A stretch of DNA of 64,000 nt. Origin: Nemertoderma westbladi (Eukaryota; Xenacoelomorpha; Nemertodermatida; Nemertodermatidae). The notes beneath the pieces are model-generated. The model worked only from the letters and a program-made list of their open reading frames with translations, had not been told where the DNA came from and did not search any database. The stretch spans positions 1-64,000 of the forward strand of contig JAUCBJ010008717.1 in assembly GCA_032718475.1 (NCBI GenBank), in the 5' to 3' direction. A program made the position numbers and the translations under genes. Below are positions 21,956-35,226 of this stretch, one piece after another (the first letter of the stretch is position 1; every line of letters begins with the position of its first letter).

Positions 21956-23061
21956 ACGTGTGCTTTATTGACTCATCAAATGCTTTTGATTTAGTAAAAT
22001 CATTACATACTTTTTATAAAACTTATAGATAGGGGCATACCGTTGTTTTATATTCGGGCGATTAAATTTTGGTACAAATTTCAACAATTAGGTGTACTTT
22101 GGGGTGGTTTTATTTCTAACTATTTTCATGTTTCTAACGGGACCAAACAAGGTGGTATTTTATCTCCGTATTTATATAGCGTATATCTTGATGACCTGAG
22201 TAGGGAATTAAATAACAGTAATGTAGGTTGTATGATGTCTGGTGTCCGCTCTAATCATATGATGTATGCCGATGATTTGTCTATGTTTTCAAAAAATTCG
22301 ATTACTGGACTGCAAAAACTGCTACATATTTTTGAAAAATATGCACTTCTACATTCGATTACGGTTAATCTTAAAAAATCCAAATGCATGTATTATTTCC
22401 CTAAATCGTGTAAAAACTCAAATGTAGGACAAGTATCTTTAAATAGTAATAAGTTAACAATAGTGCACGAGATTAAATATTTAGGTCATATACTTTGCGA
22501 TAATACAGACGATAATTCGGATATTCATAATCAATTAAGATCATTTTATAAACGTGCTAATACCATTATTAGAAAATTTGCAAATTGTACTACAGCCGTA
22601 AAAGTTAAATTATTTCGATGTTTTTGTATTCAATTTTATTGTAACGCTTTGTGGTCTAGATTAAATTACTCTGCTTCTGTGCATAATAAATTTAGAGTAG
22701 CATATAATACAGCGGCCAGACGCTTTTTCGGGTACCCTTATGGCTCCAGTGTTTCTTTTATGTTTGGTGTATTAAATATTCCTAAATTTATTCATATACG
22801 TGCTGCAGCAATTAATTCTCTATTTTTACGTGCAACAAATTCGTGTAATACAATGGTAATTGCAACGTTTCATGAGGTATACAAAACGAGTAGAATATTT
22901 TTAATGTGGGACCTATCTTATATTGATGACTAATATATATATATATATATATTTAGTTAGGCTAGATATCCTTGATTGTGCTAATAATATTTTATATATA
23001 TATTTGTTTGTTTGTTTGTTTTTATGGACAATCGTGCCTGAAATAAAGAAATATTATTATT
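21955..23061 (+). pseudogene. 5'-truncated LINE: RT and 3' tail, inserted in the minisatellite
   Basis: After the last minisatellite unit the sequence enters RT motif A (ending DSSNAFD near 21990). It then continues with a frameshift in the open frame 22043-22933: GTKQGGILSPYLYSVYLDDL (motif B), MYADDLSMFS (motif C, intact YADD) and KYLGHIL (motif E-like), then the C-terminal connection region. The 3' UTR has TA and TTTG microsatellites and ends in a short (ATT)n tail at about 23052-23061. It lacks the endonuclease and the N-terminal RT, as expected from incomplete reverse transcription. Confidence 0.85.
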
Positions 23062-23075
23062 AGTGAACTCATCAG

Positions 23076-24270
23076 GTAGTACTTGATCATTATTGATCAG
23101 TTTCACAAAAGGAATTTTCCAAACAGCCAAGAGACTCACCGTTACTTGAACGTTAATCGACTATTTCACCCAGCGAGTAGAATAAATTCACTAATGGTCG
23201 TACTGACGATTCAGGAATGTCAAAATAAATGTAGATAGTTGTGAAACCAATCTGCCATTTCTTAGAAACCAATCTGCCATTTCATAAAAACGTAGATAGA
23301 TATTGTTTATCAAGATAAATATTAATTAATTAATAATTATTATTACTTTTACTTACAGATACTTATTTCTGAGCGGCACTTCATATTATATAAGATTAAA
23401 TAATTATTAACTGGTGGCCATCCATCTACAAAAATTAACAAATTTTTTCTATTTTTAGTGAGTATTTTGAAAAATATAAAGAATAAACAAATAAACTGTT
23501 GAATTTATTGAATTCTTAATTTGCATTCATCAGCCTTTACAGTTAGTATTGAAGCAATGCAGTTAGTTGGGTAGCAACAGCCAGTGGATTTGCTAGGAAG
23601 TGATCCAGCTGGTGAATATGCATTAGGCAACCAGGCAGCGAGCAGCTCAGCATAGCACCATCAATAAGCGTGTCGCTGGACCTCCGTGTAGCATCATGGC
23701 TTAACAACCCCCAATCCCAATGTGGGCAGCCAAGGAATGCAGCAGTTTACTCAGATTACGTATCTGCAATGTATAACAAAAATAAAGACATTCATTTCAT
23801 TTAATTCGGTCTTTGCCGACAATATAAAATAAAAGTGCACCGAAATACGTATTAATACGTATTTATTGTACGTATGTATTAATTACTGCATATCATATCA
23901 ATCCATATCAGCTACAAGGGACTCTATGACATCCCGGTGGAATAGACTGGTGCAGTTTTACTTTTTGTTTGCCTTTTAAAATTTTTAAAATTTTAACGTT
24001 ATATTAACTTCATATATTAACTATATAATATTAACTAGACTATATTAACTATACTATATTAACTTCATTTGCATTTTTGTATATAATTTAATTTTAACTG
24101 AAATCTAATTATGTGTTTGTAATAGTAATTCCATGCGTTGCCAATAGTAACTGAATCTGATAACTTTCCATGCGTTGCGGATTAGAAATACAAATTTTCG
24201 ATTTAAATTGACGCGATTTCCATTTAAGTGAATCAACAATGAGATTATAAATTAAGGAAAACGTTACAAT
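23076..24270. other. AT-rich, no gene seen
   Basis: No supported coding region. A segment at about 23540-23810 is less AT-rich and ends in AATAAAGACATTCATTTCATTT, like the 3' end of a SINE or LINE, but I cannot classify it. Short TATTAACT repeats lie at 23998-24065. Confidence 0.4.
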
Positions 24271-27200
24271 GGCAACAACGAGAGAAAGCCGCCCCAATAT
24301 TAGATTATAACAACAACGAGAGAAAGCCGCCCCAATATTAGATTATAACAACAACGAGAGAAAGCCGCCCCAATATTAGATTATAACAACAACGAAAGAA
24401 AGCCGCCCCAATATTAGATTATAACAACAACGAGAGAAAGCCGCCCCAATATTAGATTATAACAACAACTAGAGAAAGCCGCCCCAATATTAGATTATAA
24501 CAACAACGCGAGAAAGCCGCCCCAATATTAGATTATAACAACAACGAAAGAAAGCCGTCCCAATATTAGATTATAACAACAACGAGAGAAAGCCGCCCCA
24601 ATATTAGATTATAACAATAACGAGAGAAAGCCGCCCCAATATTAGATTATAACAACAACGAAAGAAAGCCGCCCCAATATTAGATTATAACAACAACGAG
24701 AGAAAGCCGCCCCAATATTAGATTATAACAACAACGAGAGAAAGCCGCCCCAATATTAGATTATAACAATAACGAGAGAAAGCCGCCCCAATATTAGATT
24801 ATAACAACAACGAAAGAAAGCCGCCCCAATATTAGATTATAACAACAACGAGAGAAAGCCGCCCCAATATTAGATTATAACAACAACGAGAGAAAGCCGC
24901 CCCAATATTAGATTATAATAACAACGAAAGAAAGCCGCCCCAATATTAGATTATAACAACAACGAGAGAAAGCCACCCCAATATTAGATTATAACAACAA
25001 CGAGAGAAAGCCGCCCCAATATTAGATTATAACAATAACGAGAGAAACCCGCCCCAATATTAGATTATAACTATAACGAAAGAAAGCCGCCCCAATATTA
25101 GATTATAACAACAACGAGAGAAAGCCTCCCCAATATTAGATTATAAAAATAACGAGAGAAAGCCGCCCCAATATTAGATTATAACAACAACGAGAGAAAG
25201 CCGCCCCAATATTAGATTATAACAACGAGAGAAAGCCGCCCCAATATTAGATTATAACAACAACGAGAGAAAGCCGTCCCAATATTAGATTATAACAACA
25301 ACGAGAGAAAGCCGTCCCAATATTAGATTATAACAACAACGAGAGAAAGCCTCCCCAATATTAGATTATAAAAATAACGAGAGAAAGCCGCCCCAATATT
25401 AGATTATAACAACAACGAGAGAAAGCCGCCCCAATATTAGATTATAACAACGAGAGAAAGCCGCCCCAATATTAGATTATAACAACAACGAGAGAAAGCC
25501 GTCCCAATATTAGATTATAACAACAACGAGAGAAAGCCGTCCCAATATTAGATTATAACAACGAGAGAAAGCCGCCCCAATATTAGATTATAACAACAAC
25601 GAGAGAAAGCCGCCCCAATATTAGATTATAAAAATAACGAGAGAAAGCCGCCCCAATATTAGATTATAACAACAACGAAAGAAAGCCGTCCCAATATTAG
25701 ATTATAACAACAACGAGAGAAAGCCGTCCCAATATTAGATTATAACAACGAGAGAAAGCCGCCCCAATATTAGATTATAAAAATAACGAGAGAAAGCCGC
25801 CCCAATATTAGATTATAACAACAACGAAAGAAAGCCGTCCCAATATTAGATTATAACAACAACGAGAGAAAGCCGTCCCAATATTAGATTATAACAACGA
25901 GAGAAAGCCGCCCCAATATTAGATTATAACAACAACGAGAGAAAGCCGTCCCAATATTAGATTATAACAACAACGAGAGAAAGCCGTCCCAATATTAGAT
26001 TATAACAACGAGAGAAAGCCGCCCCAATATTAGATTATAACAACAACGAGAGAAAGCCGTCCCAATATTAGATTATAACAACGAGAGAAAGCCGCCCCAA
26101 TATTAGATTATAACAACAACGAGAGAAAGCCGTCCCAATATTAGATTATAACAACGAGAGAAAGCCGCCCCAATATTAGATTATAACAACAACGAGAGAA
26201 AGCCGTCCCAATATTAGATTATAACAACGAGAGAAAGCCGCCCCAATATTAGATTATAACAACAACGAAAGAAAGCCGCCCCAATATTAGATTATAACAA
26301 CAACGAGAGAAAGCCGCCCCAATATTAGATTATAACAACAACGAGAGAAAGCCGCCCCAATATTAGATTATAACAACAACGAAAGAAAGCCGCCCCAATA
26401 TTAGATTATAACAACAACGAGAGAAAGCCACCCCAATATTAGATTATAACAACAACGAGAGAAAGCCGCCCCAATATTAGATTATAACAATAACGAGAGA
26501 AACCCGCCCCAATATTAGATTATAACTATAACGAAAGAAAGCCGCCCCAATATTAGATTATAACAACAACGAGAGAAAGCCGCCCCAATATTAGATTATA
26601 ACAACGAGAGAAAGCCGCCCCAATATTAGATTATAACAACAACGAGAGAAAGCCGCCCCAATATTAGATTATAACAACAACGAGAGAAAGCCGCCCCAAT
26701 ATTAGATTATAACAACAACGAGAGAAAGCCGTCCCAATATTAGATTATAACAACAACGAAAGAAAGCCGCCCCAATATTAGATTATAACAACAACGAGAG
26801 AAAGCCACCCCAATATTAGATTATAACAACAACGAGAGAAAGCCGCCCCAATATTAGATTATAACAATAACGAGAGAAACCCGCCCCAATATTAGATTAT
26901 AACAACAACGAGAGAAAGCCGTCCCAATATTAGATTATAACAACGAGAGAAAGCCGCCCCAATATTAGATTATAACAACAACGAAAGAAAGCCGCCCCAA
27001 TATTAGATTATAACAACAACGAGAGAAAGCCGTCCCAATATTAGATTATAACAACGAGAGAAAGCCGCCCCAATATTAGATTATAACAACAACGAAAGAA
27101 AGCCGCCCCAATATTAGATTATAACAACGAGAGAAAGCCGCCCCAATATTAGATTATAACAACAACGAGAGAAAGCCGTCCCAATATTAGATTATAACAA

Positions 27201-29945
27201 CGAGAGAAAGCCGCCCCAATATTAGATTATAACAACAACGAAAGAAAGCCGCCCCAATATTAGATTATAACAACAACGAGAGAAAGCCGCCCCAATATTA
27301 GATTATAACAACAACGAGAGAAAGCCGCCCCAATATTAGATTATAACAACGAGAGAAAGCCGCCCCAATATTAGATTATAACAACAACGAAAGAAAGCCG
27401 TCCCAATATTAGATTATAACAACGAGAGAAAGCCGCCCCAATATTAGATTATAACAACAACGAAAGAAAGCCGCCCCAATATTAGATTATAACAACAACG
27501 AGAGAAAGCCGTCCCAATATTAGATTATAACAACGAGAGAAAGCCGCCCCAATATTAGATTATAACAACAACGAAAGAAAGCCGCCCCAATATTAGATTA
27601 TAACAACGAGAGAAAGCCGCCCCAATATTAGATTATAACAACAACGAGAGAAAGCCGTCCCAATATTAGATTATAACAACGAGAGAAAGCCGCCCCAATA
27701 TTAGATTATAACAACAACGAAAGAAAGCCGCCCCAATATTAGATTATAACAACAACGAGAGAAAGCAGCCCCAATATTAGATTATAACAACAACGAGAGA
27801 AAGCCGCCCCAATATTAGATTATAACAACAACGAGAGAAAGCCGCCCCAATATTAGATTATAACAACAACGAAAGAAAGCCGCCCCAATATTAGATTATA
27901 ACAACGAGAGAAAGCCGCCCCAATATTAGATTATAACAACAACGAGAGAAAGCCGTCCCAATATTAGATTATAACAACGAGAGAAAGCCGCCCCAATATT
28001 AGATTATAACAACAACGAAAGAAAGCCGCCCCAATATTAGATTATAACAACAACGAGAGAAAGCCGCCCCAATATTAGATTATAACAACAACGAGAGAAA
28101 GCCGCCCCAATATTAGATTATAACAACAACGAAAGAAAGCCGCCCCAATATTAGATTATAACAACAACGAGAGAAAGCCACCCCAATATTAGATTATAAC
28201 AACAACGAGAGAAAGCCGCCCCAATATTAGATTATAACAATAACGAGAGAAACCCGCCCCAATATTAGATTATAACTATAACGAAAGAAAGCCGCCCCAA
28301 TATTAGATTATAACAACAACGAGAGAAAGCCGCCCCAATATTAGATTATAACAACGAGAGAAAGCCGCCCCAATATTAGATTATAACAACAACGAGAGAA
28401 AGCCGTCCCAATATTAGATTATAACAACAACGAGAGAAAGCCGTCCCAATATTAGATTATAACAACAACGAGAGAAAGCCGTCCCAATATTGGATTATAA
28501 CAACGAGAGAAAGCCGCCCCAATATTAGATTATAACAATAACGAGAGAAAGCCGCCCCAATATTAGATTATAACAACAACGAGAGAAAGCCGTCCCAATA
28601 TTAGATTATAACAACGAGAGAAAGCCGCCCCAATATTAGATTATAACAACAACGTGAGAAAGCCGCCCCAATATTAGATTATAACAATAACGAGAGAAAC
28701 CCGCCCCAATATTAGATTATAACAATAACGAGAGAAACCCGCCCCAATATTAGATTATAACAACAACGAGAGAAAGCCGCCCCAATATTAGATTATAACA
28801 ATAACGAGAGAAAGCCGCCCCAATATTAGATTATAACAATAACGAGAGAAAGCCGCCCCAATATTAGATTATAACAACAACGAGAGAAAGCCGCCCCAAT
28901 ATTAGATTATAACAACAACGAGAGAAAGCCGCCCCAATATTAGATTATAACAATAACGAGAGAAAGCCGCCCCAATATTAGATTATAACAACAACGAGAG
29001 AAAGCCGCCCCAATATTAGATTATAACAATAACGAGAGAAACCCGCCCCAATATTAGATTATAACAACAACGAGAGAAAGCCGCCCCAATATTAGATTAT
29101 AACAACAACGAGAGAAAGCCGCCCCAATATTAGATTATAACAACAACGAAAGAAACCCGCCCCAATATTAGATTATAAAAATAACGAGAGAAAGCCGCCA
29201 CAATATTAGATTATAAAAATAACGAGAGAAAGCCGCCCCAATATTAGATTATAACAACAACGAAAGAAAGCCGCCCCAATATTAGATTATAACAACAACG
29301 AAAGAAACCCGCCCCAATATTAGATTATAAAAATAACGAGAGAAAGCCGCCACAATATTAGATTATAAAAATAACGAGAGAAAGCCGCCCCAATATTAGA
29401 TTATAACAACAACGAAAGAAAGCCGCCCCAATATTAGATTATAACAACAACGAGAGAAAGCCGCCCCAATATTAGATTATAAAAATAACGAGAGAAAGCC
29501 GCCACAATATTAGATTATAAAAATAACGAGAGAAAGCCGCCCCAATATTAGATTATAACAACAACGAAAGAAAGCCGCCCCAATATTAGATTATGACAAC
29601 AACGAGAGAAAGCCGCCCCAATATTAGATTATAAAAATAACGAGAGAAAGCCGCCCCAATATTAGATTATAAAAATAACGAGAGAAAGCCGCCCCAATAT
29701 TAGATTATAACAACAACGAAAGAAAGCCGCCCCAATATTAGATTATAACAACAACGAGAGAAAGCCTCCCCAATATTAGATTATAAAAATAACGAGAGAA
29801 AGCCGCCCCAATATTAGATTATAAAAATAACGAGAGAAAGCCGCCCCAATATTAGATTATAACAACAACGAGAGAAAGCCGCCCCAATATTAGATTATAA
29901 AAATAACGAGAGAAAGCCGCCCCAATATTAGATTATTACAACAAC
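24271..29945 (+). repeat. 5.7-kb satellite/minisatellite array of a 35/38-bp unit, about 150 copies
   Basis: The 38-bp unit reads GCCGCCCCAATATTAGATTA then TAACAACAACGAGAGAAA; a 35-bp form lacks one AAC. Variant bases (GCCGTCCC, AACCCGCCCC, ACTATAACG, AAAATAACG, GCCGCCACAA) are not random. The 35-bp forms alternate with GCCGTC forms over about 25730-28700. GCCACAA plus AAAATAACG pairs are confined to about 29150-29540. Whole blocks recur (for example around 26230-26560 and 27990-28310), showing higher-order duplication. No unique spacers exist, so it is not a CRISPR array. Confidence 0.97.
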
Positions 29946-32900
29946 ATATCCATTGGGTAAGAAAGTGGAGGAGAGCCAGCCCGACTCTCAATTTTTTAGT
30001 TTATATTACGCGATCAATTTTCACTCATCTCGTCATGAACCCAACATGTATGTAACCTTTTGTTAAATTTGTTGGCTATGCGTTTGCGGCTGTTTGGGCG
30101 GAGTGTGGTAGGCCTACACTTTTCACACTTAAATATTTTGGTTGTGAAATGTTACAGGGCATAGCGATCTGAGATATTTCATTTATATTTTATTATGAGA
30201 GGAAGAAGAACATACAACGTTATTTACTATATATGTAACAAAATAATTGTTTTCGGGTTTAACTTGGAAGCCTCCCCAAATAGTTGATATACAATTATAT
30301 TTAAAATTATTTCCATGGTCATGGTCATTCACCCGTCTTAGTTAGAAATTTGTTTGCATGAAAGACAGTTTAGTTTACATATCAAAGGGGGAAGTTTGGA
30401 TTCACTGCATAAATGCAGTTCACCAAACTTCCCCCGAATGCACACTGTAACTTCCCCCTTCCCCCAAATATCCACTGTTGAATTAATTTGAAGCGATATA
30501 ATAAGTACAACATTGTGCGAGTTTTTAATTGTGTGGTCCATTTGTTATTTGATCTCTATTTATTATTTAAAGTGCATTTAATATCACACTGGTTTTTAGA
30601 ATATTACAACCTTATGTTTTATTAATTTACCCAATCGAAGCCTCATAAGGGCCGGTTATTTGTACGCATATCCCCTAATGCGCTCAGTAAGGTCCAAACA
30701 ACATATTAATATGAAAATAAAGTATCTGCAAAGAAAAGAATCCAATACTATATAATTTGACCTTATTAAAAAATTTGCACTTTTGCACACTTATTTGTAC
30801 AAGTGCACTTTAGCAGATTGTAATGGTGGCTCTTATTTAACAAACTTATGTTTATCCTCTACCGATCTACGATGGTGTATGATCAAGTGTCAGTCGCTAA
30901 AAGTGTCAAAAATCTAATTTAATAAATCTGGACCTTTGCGATTTTGGACCCTATTCATGGACATTTTAAGTCACTTTATAGACATAAAAAGATAAACAAC
31001 TGTTATGATTATAGTTAGAAATCACTCCAAAATACATTTTAATCCAAAAAATAACATTCTATGATGAATAGAACTGGAAATAATAGTGTTTGAAATATAG
31101 AAAAAATGTGCACTATTTAAGTGCATTATGCACTAAGTGCACATGCGTTTTTCCCAAGTTTTATCCTATTACACACACTACAATCTATCCTCTATCCAAT
31201 GAAAAAAGTTTCAGATCAAACGGCCCAGTAGAACCGAAGTTATTGATGTTTAAAAATAGTCACTCGAAAATTTCAAATGCTCTTGGTCACGTAGTCTAGT
31301 ATCAATCACGTTAATGAAACCTAAGTTCGCGGGTACGAAATCCAATATTGACCATTTTTAATTTTATGCGAAAAAAAAATTATTTTTATTTTTTTCACTA
31401 AAATCGCTCTAACTTCGGTTCTGATGGTCCAAATTAAATAAAATTGGTATATTCTTTGCCGTAATTTGTTTTCTATCTTTTGAGAGGGGGTCATTTTTGG
31501 CCCCAAAAAAAATTAAAAAAAAGGGCCAAAATGACGCGATATTTTTCGAACCTTAAAATTCGTAATTTTAATTATAAATGTTAAGAAAAAAGATAGCGGA
31601 CGTAATTTGCTACATTTTACAGGTAGATTTGGCGCAAAAAGCTAAATTATAATAGAGTAGCGAATTTTTAAGAATAATTTTTTTAATATTATATTTCATA
31701 CGATGGTCTGCCGCTCCAGTTGTATAATAGCTACGGCACTGTAACTAACGCTGAAAGATAGATAATTTTACGCACTAAAAGTCTGTGTAAACAAATCTCC
31801 TATAAGTTAAGTAGTTTTCGAGATAGACGATTTCTCGCAAAGCGAGTTTAAAGTGCGAAATTTTAATTTTGGCCCTCATTTTTTTAATAACGTCCGCCGA
31901 GCAAAACCGATAGCATATATGAATTCCCCGTATCAATATTGACCGTATTGAATCTACCTCAACCAACAAAAGTCAAAAATAAAAAGTTATTCGATAAAAA
32001 CTATTTTACAAATTCTGGCCCTTTTTGGCCCCTATTGCCGACATATTTTTTGGACCCACATTCGATAGGAACGTAGCCCCAATGGTCTTCTACGAGTTTC
32101 ATAAAAGAATTAGTGGATTCGTACCCACGTTGTCGAATTAAACACTTCTGAAATAAAATTTCGAAAAAAGACGGACAAAAACGTACAAATTTACGGGCCC
32201 TTTTTGCACCCGAAATTTTAATAAATATCTTACCCCCATTCGATACGAAGGTAGACCCACTCTTCCTCGTTGCAACCGCGCTACTTTCGTTCCTGTACGT
32301 TAAATAGTAGCCGAGTTACCTATGCCGTAGTAGATGCCGATTGGGGGGTGAAAATTAAGTAATAATATATCTAAATAAGCCTCAAACATCTTGCCTCATG
32401 GCTCGCCCCTTAGAACTCTTAAGCAATATAACTTCATAGTTTTGCGGATTGTAAATAACAAAGCTAGAGAAGATGTTAATTTTCAAATAATACGCCCTCT
32501 AGCGGCAGACAGGGGAACTTCAGACTACTCTATGTCTCCTCAAAAGATATGGCCTATGCCGTAGTAGATGCCTACCGAGTTTAAACCTATTCGGAATGAA
32601 AATAGCAAAGTTAGAGAAGATGTTAATTTTCAGATCATACGCCCTCTAGCGGCAGACTATGGAACTGCAGACGGCTGGATATAGGTAAGAGTAATTAGTA
32701 ATCAGAGGTGTCACGAGAGGGGGCGGGGCGCTTGGATACAACTATTATTAATAAGCTGTTGCTTGGTTAAAGCTAATTGGGGGTTAAAGGTCAACGATAA
32801 AGCTGTCTGGATATAGATAAGAGTAATTAGTTACCAGTAAGGGAGCTGTATACCCTATGTCTGAGTATAACGAGATGAAAGTCAATGAGGTCATATAGAA

Positions 32901-33041
32901 ACCAATGTATAAAACTAATCATTCGTAAATCGAAAATTAAATACAAATAAATAAAGTAAAAATAAATACAAATATTTAATTAAAATTAAGTGCAAATAAA
33001 TAAGTATTAATAAATAAAAGAGCTGCGGTGTCACTTATGAC
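29946..33041. other. gene-poor AT-rich region with a hairpin and a local duplication
   Basis: No reading frame here has recognisable content. At 30387-30435 is a hairpin: 13-bp arms (GGGGGAAGTTTGG / CCAAACTTCCCCC) with an inner ACTGCAT/ATGCAGT pair. At about 32310-32670 two imperfect copies of ~200 bp are present (each with GCCGTAGTAGATGCC and CGCCCTCTAGCGGCAGAC). Runs of short A/T tracts fill 31360-32250. Confidence 0.6.
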
Positions 33042-33046
33042 ACCCT

Positions 33047-33335
33047 CTTGGGCCTCTAGGCGACAGTTGGACATCACTGGCACCATTGCGTATCGGATTG
33101 ATAAATTAGGATAATCAATTAAACCCTAATTAGGAGTCGTACGACACCTATTAGGGTTTAATTGTTCTAATTAATTGATGACACCGGTCAATTAGGGTCT
33201 AATTAGCCTAATTAGGAAGTGTCACCCAGACAGTCTGGCGCCAATGACACCCAATGACACATTGGGTGTCATTGGGCGTCACCCAGACAGTCTGGCGCCA
33301 GTCAGTGAGGTCCAACTGTCGCCGAGCCGCCCAAG
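33047..33335. mobile_element. 289-bp MITE with terminal inverted repeats, directly left of the Polinton
   Basis: Ends are inverted copies: CTTGGGC then GGCGACAGTTGGAC...TCACTG on the left, mirrored on the right (CAGTGA...GTCCAACTGTCGCC...GCCCAAG). Flanks show a 5-bp duplication ACCCT (33042-33046 and 33336-33340). The interior has further palindromic sequence (around 33110-33200) and a direct pair of CCCAGACAGTCTGGCGCC. No coding capacity, so it would depend on another transposase. Confidence 0.75.
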
Positions 33336-33346
33336 ACCCTACTACT

Positions 33347-34219
33347 CACTAGGCCTACTGAAGGCCATTTTCGTTGAGGCGTTTTTTCGCGCTTTTAGCC
33401 GCGTTTTCTGACACGCTTCCATGATACTTTTCCTTTGGAACCCAGAATTCACTATAAATACGAAGAATAACGGCGCAACTGGTGCAATATAATATCGACA
33501 CTAAAATAAAGACACTATATTCAGGAATGGTGTAGGAATGTTAAGGTTCTAATTTTAATTTATTTTGATATACTTGACTTGACATGCTAGACTTGACAGC
33601 AGCACTACCACCCCCCATCATAATACCGTCCCAGGCCTAGAATCCGAATATTTACCAACTCGCAGGGTTGGCAAATCAGCGTACTTAATGACGTCGCTAT
33701 ATTGTGCTACATAAAACGTTCTAGAATGCCATTGGCTGGACTCCAGAAAAATCGGCTATTATAATATTATGAAATTGGTTTTCCTGAAGATTACTTAGAT
33801 GATTGACACTTATCGGGCTTTTCGTAATAGCTGATGGTTCCTGTGGGAGCATTATTGGCACATCTTAGTTAAATCAACCTGCAATTGATGAGGTAGGTTA
33901 GTAGTATAGGAAGCTATGATACTCAGCCATGGTCACCCGTAGTCCATCATTACCATCCATTTTTGGTACTGCAGCCAATCAGAAGCCACCATTTCAACCT
34001 TTAGCGGTGGTCGTTATTATTTCAACCAATCAGATGTCAGCATTTCATCCGTAACCATGGTAACTTCTCAAGTTCCCGCATCTTCCGCTAGAGGCGTTAT
34101 TAGTCACCCAACGCTAGTACTGCATCCAATCACCAACCTTTATTTTACAGGTGTTCGGGTGTCTACACTTAGCATCAGGTAACTTCTACTATTTTTCAAA
34201 TCGCAATTTTTCACCAACC
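33347..34219 (+). repeat. left terminal inverted repeat of the Polinton (873 bp)
   Basis: It matches the reverse complement of 51420-52900 after removing the insertion at 51741-52350. The outer end is CACTAGGCCTACTGAAG; the inner end is TTTCACCAACC. It contains two CCAATCAGA boxes (33973 and 34024 region) and a TATA box. Both copies are very similar, so the element has moved or been repaired recently in evolutionary terms. Confidence 0.93.
33453..33460 (+). promoter_or_regulatory. TATA-box candidate in the left TIR (TATAAATA)
   Basis: TATAAATA sits about 105 bp from the element's left end. The mirrored copy is at 52786-52793 in the right TIR. A TATA box at equal position in both ends would fire transcription inward from each terminus. 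No transcript evidence is available. Confidence 0.4.
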
Positions 34220-34779
34220 ATTACATATTCATCTTCACATAGCCTAACCTCACGATGCATGGCTAGCCCCCATCCCATCGCTACTCAATCCACAGCTGTT
34301 ACCCACCCAACCACCCAACCAATCAACGGCGATGTTTGCCTAACCCTACGGTTATTCACCTTTTCACCACGTTACCACCACTGCCACGCAACCAACCACT
34401 GTATACTGTATATGCTGACAACGTGGCCACCAACTACACGCATCATGCAGATATTATATTGATTGCCAACTCCACGACGGCTGTCACCAAATCAACAAAC
34501 CAAGCAGTATGATACATGAGATTCCGTCAGGTTCCAGCTACGCGTATACGAGCATTAGTGATTATTACGCAATAATTTTTTTGTTTATACAGTAGTTCCC
34601 TACCAGCTAATCAACCAATCAATAAACCGAATTTAGGCTATTTCTCAGTTTAAGACCTGTATTATTTTTGAAAATATCTTATATAATCTCTCGCTTTAAT
34701 CGCAATTAATCATTTGTAATGGTTTTAGTTTAAAAGTTTTTACTTTGTTTGTTTGATTTACAATAAAATAAATTAAATA
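34220..34779 (+). other. leader between left TIR and first Polinton gene
   Basis: No supported gene; the 34151-34462 frame overlaps the TIR and has Pro/Thr/His-rich, non-conserved content. The last 100 bp are AT-rich and presumably contain the promoter of the 34780 gene. Confidence 0.5.
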
Positions 34780-35226
34780 ATGTCTTCTGATTCCGATATG
34801 GTTATGCCAATGGTAAGGCATTCATTTTTTGCAGAAGATGGTCAAGCCTATATTGTTATTGATTATACAATTTACCGTCAGGGAGATGATAAATATAAAA
34901 TTGAGTTTTCTGAAAAAGCCAGGAAAGTTTTAAGCTCAATCGATATTGATGCTTCAGATAATAGTATTCATCTTTTAGATTACAACCTGAAAGCTGAGCA
35001 AGGGGGAGGAAAATTAACCAGCATCTTACTATTAGCCATGATAGAAGGATTTATTTTTATTACACAATACAACGAAGCTGGTGAAAAGTTTGAAATACGG
35101 CTAAATCGACATAGCCCCTACGAAATTATGTCTTTCTTTATTGTAATGATTTCAAAAGAATCCTTTATCGAACCTGAAGAATCAGCGGATAATGTTGAAT
35201 ATGTTGATAATATCATTGATTCTTGA
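34780..35226 (+). CDS. uncharacterised acidic Polinton protein, 148 aa
   Basis: The first + strand gene inside the Polinton, with an ATG in a short AT-rich leader. I do not recognise the family. The sequence alternates beta-rich and helical segments: YIVIDYTIYR then KYKIEFSEKARKVLSSI, later GFIFITQYN then KFEIRLNR and a hydrophobic helix. This gives two beta-beta-helix units of similar length. The C-terminus (about 125-148) is strongly acidic. The layout loosely resembles the modules in the 348-aa protein at 49672-50718, but this is only an impression. Signal peptide and membrane segment are absent. Confidence 0.7.
   Translation: MSSDSDMVMPMVRHSFFAEDGQAYIVIDYTIYRQGDDKYKIEFSEKARKVLSSIDIDASDNSIHLLDYNLKAEQGGGKLTSILLLAMIEGFIFITQYNEAGEKFEIRLNRHSPYEIMSFFIVMISKESFIEPEESADNVEYVDNIIDS

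Noticed and set aside
21268-21994. Long open frames with repeated HTMYSELISHPLQR-type or VTHYNG-type peptides
   Set aside because: They arise because the 45-bp period is divisible by three; several frames are open at once and the frame runs into LINE sequence.
24271-29945. A CRISPR-like array of short regular repeats
   Set aside because: Repeat units are contiguous with no unique spacers, and the surrounding DNA is eukaryotic; it is a tandem minisatellite/satellite.
34151-34462. A 103-aa frame overlapping the left TIR
   Set aside because: Begins inside the TIR, has low-complexity Thr/Pro/His content and no family resemblance.
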